Shown: positions 59,972-64,000 of the stretch, in pieces | Layout: the number at the start of each line of letters is the position of its first letter | Position numbering within the stretch: the stretch's first letter is position 1 | From: Streptomyces griseoluteus | GTDB taxonomy: Bacteria > Actinomycetota > Actinomycetes > Streptomycetales > Streptomycetaceae | Assembly: GCF_004784465.1 (NCBI RefSeq) | Contig: NZ_SRRU01000007.1 | Span: 1,091-65,090, forward strand | Direction of reading: 5' to 3' | Length of the DNA: 64,000 bases | Position numbers and translations under genes: made by a program | Notes under the pieces: generated by a model | Told to the model about the DNA's origin: nothing | The model's database searches: none | Seen by the model: the letters and a program-made list of their open reading frames with translations, nothing else

Positions 59972-61090
59972 TTACAGGTACAGCCCCGCGTCCGCCCCGT
60001 CCCGCGCCCCCGGCACCGAGGTCGGTGCCGTGCCCCGCCGCAGCGCGTACAGCTCGGCCAGCGTCGAGCCGTCCCGGCCCAGCTCGTTCTGCAGCTCCGG
60101 GGCCTGGTCGCCGAGCCAGCTCACCGCCTCCGGGCGGGTCAGCGGGCCCACCTCGATCCGGGCCAGACAGCGGCCGGGCCGGACCACGGCCGGGTGCAGC
60201 CGCTCCAGGTCCTCGTTGGTCGTGACCCCCACCAGGACGTTGCGGCCCTGGCCCAGCAGCCCGTCGGTCAGGTTCAGCAGCCGGGACAGCGCCTGGCCCG
60301 CGGTGTGCCGGGCCTCGCCCCGGATCAGCTCGTCGCAGTCCTCCAGCAGGAGCAGCCGCCAGCGGCCCTTGCCGGTGCCGTCCTCCTCGCCGATGGCGAT
60401 GTCCATCAGATAGCCCACGTCGGAGAAGAGCCGCTCCGGGTCCAGTACGCAGTCCACCTGGCACCACTCCCGCCAGGACCGGGCCAGCGTGCGCAGCGCG
60501 GAGGTCTTGCCGGTGCCCGGCGGGCCGTGCAGCAGCAGGAGCCGGCCCGCGATGTCCTCCGGTGTGGTCTCCATCAGCCGGTCCATCGCCCGGGCCACCG
60601 GCGCGGTGTAGTTGGACCGCACCTCCTCCCAGGTGCCGGCCGAGATCTGCCGGGTGGTGCGGTGCGGGCCGCGCCGGGGCGAGACGTACCAGAAGCCCAT
60701 CGTCACGTTGTCCGGCTGCGGGGCGGGCTCGTCGGCCGCGCCGTCGGTGGCCCGGCCCAGGACCTCCTTGGCCAGCTCGGCCGTGGTCGCGGTCACCGTG
60801 ACGTCCGCGCCCCGGTTCCAGCGGGAGACCAGCAGGGTCCAGCCGTCGCCCTCCGCGAGGGTCGCGCTGCGGTCCTCGTCCCGTGCCACCCGCAGCACCC
60901 GGGCGCCGTCGGGCAGCAGGGTCGCCTCGGAACGGACCCGGTCGATGTTGGCCGCGTGCGCGTACGGCTGCTCACCCGTGGCGAAACGGCCGAGGAACAG
61001 CGCGTCGACGACGTCGGAGGGCGAGTCGGAGTCGTCGACGTTCAGCCGGATCGGCAGCACGTCGTGCGGGTTCCGCGGGTTCACAGACAT
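59972..61090 (-). CDS. AAA+ ATPase of unknown role (DUF5925-like)
   Basis: A 372-residue protein. The first 170 residues form an actinobacterial domain with GFWYVSPRRGPHRTTRQISA. The AAA+ core has LLLHGPPGTGKTSALRTLARSW (Walker A), RWRLLLLEDCDEL (Walker B), VGVTTNEDLERL (sensor 1) and HPAVVRPGRCLARIEV (arginine finger region). ATG at 61090 is weakly supported by a ribosome-binding site. It may remodel a protein complex; no partner gene is evident. Confidence 0.85.
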   Translation of the reverse strand: MSVNPRNPHDVLPIRLNVDDSDSPSDVVDALFLGRFATGEQPYAHAANIDRVRSEATLLPDGARVLRVARDEDRSATLAEGDGWTLLVSRWNRGADVTVTATTAELAKEVLGRATDGAADEPAPQPDNVTMGFWYVSPRRGPHRTTRQISAGTWEEVRSNYTAPVARAMDRLMETTPEDIAGRLLLLHGPPGTGKTSALRTLARSWREWCQVDCVLDPERLFSDVGYLMDIAIGEEDGTGKGRWRLLLLEDCDELIRGEARHTAGQALSRLLNLTDGLLGQGRNVLVGVTTNEDLERLHPAVVRPGRCLARIEVGPLTRPEAVSWLGDQAPELQNELGRDGSTLAELYALRRGTAPTSVPGARDGADAGLYL

Positions 61091-61200
61091 GTCGCCATGA
61101 TCGGGCACCGGCACAGCGCGCGCACGGCAATTCCGCCGCTTGTCCCCAGGTGTTCCCAACTCACGCCCGACGCCGGGTTTCCGCCGTTACTGTGGAGCTG

Positions 61201-62616
61201 ATGGGCAGTCATCGGTGGTACACGGGGGCACGGAGGTGGCGGCTCACCGCCCTGCTCGGCGTGTGCGTGACCGCACTGGCCCTGCTGGTGACCCTCCTGA
61301 ACACCCTCCCCGGACGCGGCGCCGACACCAGCGGCACCACCCGCGACGGCGACCGGCCGCACGGCACGCCCGCCGCCCGGTCCGGGCCCGTACGCCCCGA
61401 TGTGGGCTGGGGTTTCACCCACACCCAGTACAGCGCCGACCAGGGCGGCGGGAGCGAACGTGTGGCCCGGCTGCTCAAGGGCGACCGCGGACTCCCGCAG
61501 GACCAGGCCGTGATGGGCTGGGGCGCCGACAATCCCGAACCGGTGAAGGGGCGCTACGACTTCGGCGCCCTGGACCGCCGTATCGACTTCATCCGCGCCT
61601 CCGGCGGCACCCCCGTCATCACCCTGTGCTGCGCCCCCGACTGGATGAAGGGCGGCAAGGCCGGTGTCGGTGCCACCGACTGGAGCCAGGACTCGCTGGA
61701 ACGGGCGCCCGCCCCGGAGCACTACCAGGACTTCGCCGACCTCGCCGCCACCGTCGCCCGCCGCTACCCCGACGTACGGCACTTCGTCGTCTGGAACGAG
61801 TTCAAGGGGTTCTGGAGCGAGACGAAGGGCCGCTGGGACCACGAGGGCTACACCAAGCTGTACAACCTGGTGCGGGCGGCGCTGAAGAAGGCCGACCCGG
61901 ACAACCTCGTCGGCGGTCCCTACCTGCCCATGGACAGCGTCGACCCCCGCGCCTCCGACGCCTCCGCCCGGGTGCGCGGGCCCTGGGGCGCGATGGACCA
62001 ACGCGTGCTGGACGCCTTCGACTACTGGAACGCCCACAAGTCCGGCGCCGACTTCGTCGTGGTCGACGGCTCCAGCTACACCAACGACGACGAGCTGCTC
62101 CCCGACGAGTTCGCCGCCACCGCCAAGTTCACGGCCGTGGGGGAGTGGGTGCGCGAGCGCACGCACGGCCTCCCGCTGTGGTGGGCCGAGTACTACGTCG
62201 AGCCCGCCGACTCCCGGGACCGGCGCGCGGGCTGGTCCGAGGACCGCCGGATCGCCGTGCACGCCGCCGGGCTGATCGCCATGGCCCGGGGCGGCGCCGA
62301 ATCCGGCTTCTACTGGAACCCCGAGAGGAAGAGCGGCGCCGACTGCCCCGGCTGCCTGTGGACCCCGACCGGCGACAGCGACGGCGGCCGCGAACTGCCC
62401 ATGTACGGCCTGGTGTCCCGCTTCGGCAAGGCGTTCCCGCCCGGCACCCGGTACGCGAAGGTGTCCGTCGCCGCCGACGACCGGCCCAACCTCCGCGTCC
62501 TGGCGAGCCGGGACACCGTCCTCGTGGTGAACACGCTGGACCGCCCGGTCAGCGCCCTCGTCGACGGCAAGCGGTTCCAGATGCGCGGCTACGAGGTGAA
62601 GTGGCTCGGCCGCTGA
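61201..62616 (+). CDS. GH39-like glycoside hydrolase, membrane-anchored or secreted
   Basis: A 471-residue protein. An N-terminal helix (RRWRLTALLGVCVTALALLVTLLNTLPG) is a signal anchor. The TIM barrel has the acid/base in FVVWNEFKGFW and the nucleophile probably in LPLWWAEYYVEP, the GH39 (beta-xylosidase/iduronidase clan A) pattern. The end LVVNTLDRPVSALVDGKRFQMRGYEVKWLGR is a small beta domain. ATG 61201. Likely trims an extracellular or capsular polysaccharide. Ends 15 bp from the convergent membrane protein. Confidence 0.82.
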   Translation: MGSHRWYTGARRWRLTALLGVCVTALALLVTLLNTLPGRGADTSGTTRDGDRPHGTPAARSGPVRPDVGWGFTHTQYSADQGGGSERVARLLKGDRGLPQDQAVMGWGADNPEPVKGRYDFGALDRRIDFIRASGGTPVITLCCAPDWMKGGKAGVGATDWSQDSLERAPAPEHYQDFADLAATVARRYPDVRHFVVWNEFKGFWSETKGRWDHEGYTKLYNLVRAALKKADPDNLVGGPYLPMDSVDPRASDASARVRGPWGAMDQRVLDAFDYWNAHKSGADFVVVDGSSYTNDDELLPDEFAATAKFTAVGEWVRERTHGLPLWWAEYYVEPADSRDRRAGWSEDRRIAVHAAGLIAMARGGAESGFYWNPERKSGADCPGCLWTPTGDSDGGRELPMYGLVSRFGKAFPPGTRYAKVSVAADDRPNLRVLASRDTVLVVNTLDRPVSALVDGKRFQMRGYEVKWLGR

Positions 62617-62631
62617 ACCACTTCACCCCCC

Positions 62632-64000
62632 TCAGCTCATCGTGAGGAACCGCTGCACCAGCGAGGCCAGCACCACCGCCAGCAGCGGCAGCGCGAACCA
62701 GAACACGCTCTGCGACCGCCGCAGCCGTCCCACGCTCGGCCGGCCCGCCACCCGGAGCACCTCGCGCCCGGCGAGCAGCAGGATCAGCACCCCGGCGGCG
62801 AGCGCGCCCACCACCGACCACGGTGTCCAGGTGATCTGCGGCCCGACCGGACCGGGGTCCGGCTCGGGCACCGCCGCCGATCCGCCGCCGCGCAGCGCGT
62901 ACACAGTCGCGTCCCCGTTCACCAGCACCTTGGACAGCTCGGCACGGCCGTCCAGTGTCCGGGTCAGCCGGGACTCCCAGGACGCCGGGTAGCCCGCGTC
63001 CAGCTCCAGATAGCGGACCTGGCTCTCGTTGACGATCAGGTACGAGTTGGGGCCCGCGTCCTTCAGCGACTTCACCAGCCCGGACACCAGCACCGGGTCG
63101 GGAGGGGCGAGCGTCGGCACATAGGTCACCCGCTCCATGTCCCGTGCGCCCCAGGCCAGCGCCGGAGTCACGTCGTTGACCGTGTCGGTGGTCAGCCACA
63201 GCAGCCGTACGGTCGGCTTGTCATGGGCGTACACCCAGTTCATCGCCGCGACCTCGCCGGGCCGGGTCCGTTCGAACGGCTCGTTGCCCCAGCGGGCCAC
63301 CAGGAAGCCGCCGATCAGCAGCAGTCCCGCGAGCAGCGCGGCGGGCGCCCCCAGGCTCATCCGCCGCCGCTCGTCCGCACCGGTACGCGGGAACAGCGCG
63401 AGCGCCCCCAGCAGGGCCGCGCCCGGCAGCGCGAACATGAAGACGCGCAGCGCCATCTCCCCGCCGTACGACTGCATGCCGAAGCCGAGGAACGGTACGA
63501 ACGCGAGGACCAGCAGGGAGCGTTCGCGGTAGCCGTGCCCGCGGCGCCGCCACCAGCCCCAGCAGGCCAGCGCCAGCACGGAACCGGCCAGCAGCACCCG
63601 CGTGTACAGCACCAGCTTGTGGGTCGAACTCCCGCCCGCGATACGGCCGGAGACGGAGGTCGACACATTGCCGCCGACCCCGCCGAGGCCGCCGAACAGC
63701 TCGTCGAAGTGCCCCGACCAGTACGGCTCCGCCATGAAGCCCACCCACACCGCCACCACCACGGCGAACAGCAGAGGCAGCCCGCGCAGTTCGCAGCGGC
63801 GCAGCAGCACCAGGGCCGCGAGCACCCCCAGCATCACGAACGGGGTGAGCTGGTGGGCCGGGACGCAGGCCAGGAACAGGGCGATCAACACCATCAGCAG
63901 CACGACCCGTTGGCGCCGGTCGGTGGGCTCCACCTCGGCCTCGCCGGGCCGGAACCGGGACCAGATCATGTGCGGGGCCCGGAACCACACCAGCAGGATC
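62632..64000 (-). CDS. Multipass membrane protein, GT-C-like, 5' end outside window
   Basis: At least 456 residues; the frame is still open at the last base, so the true start is beyond 64000. About ten hydrophobic helices (LLMVLIALFLACVPAHQLTPFVMLGVLAALVLLRR, WVGFMAEPYW) and a long external loop (SYLIVNESQVRYLELDAGYP) near the end. The layout resembles GT-C polysaccharide or lipid-linked sugar transferases, but I recognise no catalytic motif in the visible part. Its position beside a GH39-like enzyme suggests an exopolysaccharide role. Confidence 0.75.
   Translation of the reverse strand, partial: ILLVWFRAPHMIWSRFRPGEAEVEPTDRRQRVVLLMVLIALFLACVPAHQLTPFVMLGVLAALVLLRRCELRGLPLLFAVVVAVWVGFMAEPYWSGHFDELFGGLGGVGGNVSTSVSGRIAGGSSTHKLVLYTRVLLAGSVLALACWGWWRRRGHGYRERSLLVLAFVPFLGFGMQSYGGEMALRVFMFALPGAALLGALALFPRTGADERRRMSLGAPAALLAGLLLIGGFLVARWGNEPFERTRPGEVAAMNWVYAHDKPTVRLLWLTTDTVNDVTPALAWGARDMERVTYVPTLAPPDPVLVSGLVKSLKDAGPNSYLIVNESQVRYLELDAGYPASWESRLTRTLDGRAELSKVLVNGDATVYALRGGGSAAVPEPDPGPVGPQITWTPWSVVGALAAGVLILLLAGREVLRVAGRPSVGRLRRSQSVFWFALPLLAVVLASLVQRFLTMS

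Overview
This is a GC-rich actinobacterial chromosome segment, almost certainly Streptomyces. The support is its strongly G/C-ending codons, frequent GTG/TTG starts, long T-poor terminator hairpins, streptogrisin-type proteases, a SepF paralogue, an Rpf-LysM protein, and the cmk-plsC-der and ald-parA-scpA-scpB gene orders. No rRNA, tRNA, CRISPR array, insertion sequence or prophage is visible. Most of the window looks like conserved core genome.

Left part (1-13.6 kb): the 3' part of a long repeat-rich RD/RGG-TPR protein, a DUF1015 protein, a HAD-IIA phosphatase, and an iron-box-controlled ferric-siderophore ABC transporter (two FecCD permeases and an ATPase, no binding protein). Then come an SCP2 protein, a small hypothetical, tlyA-nadK, recN, an MraY/WecA-like membrane protein and a GT4 glycosyltransferase. 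Middle-left (13.6-25 kb): PucR regulator, FAD oxidoreductase, GH15 glucanase, pyrG, Nudix hydrolase, an NTPase-like TPR protein and alanine dehydrogenase.

Centre (25-37 kb): a chromosome-organisation run (ParA, a ribbon-helix-helix-like protein, ScpA, ScpB, then an RsuA/RluB pseudouridine synthase). It is followed by an ADP-ribosylglycohydrolase convergent with an RlaP-type nucleotidyltransferase, a Rieske lipoprotein, prephenate dehydrogenase and cmk-plsC-der.

Right part (37-64 kb): envelope and secreted functions dominate. They include an Rpf-LysM muralytic protein with a Crp-like site and a structured leader, an I78 inhibitor, a PAP2 protein, a PIG-V-like mannosyltransferase, a DHA2 exporter, an acyl-CoA dehydrogenase, SepF2 and two tandem streptogrisin proteases. 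Next come the mutasome pair dnaE2 plus a degenerate Y-family polymerase under tandem LexA boxes, a lipase, and a sortase-anchored AA10 LPMO broken by an in-frame TGA. Several small enzymes and regulators follow, then an AAA ATPase, a GH39-like glycosidase and a truncated membrane protein.

The observations most worth following are: (i) two TAG-bounded inverted-repeat elements whose outermost three bases are exactly the stop codons of both convergent flanking genes; (ii) the LPMO nonsense codon at an expected tryptophan; (iii) the ParA plus RHH-like partner fused in operon order to scpAB; (iv) the MraY-like/GT4 pair between recN and pyrG; (v) tandem SOS boxes before dnaE2 and a GT-skewed composition island over it; and (vi) many start codons lying 5-11 bases after a TANNNT hexamer, suggesting leaderless transcripts. 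All functional calls are from reading sequence only; no database search was run.
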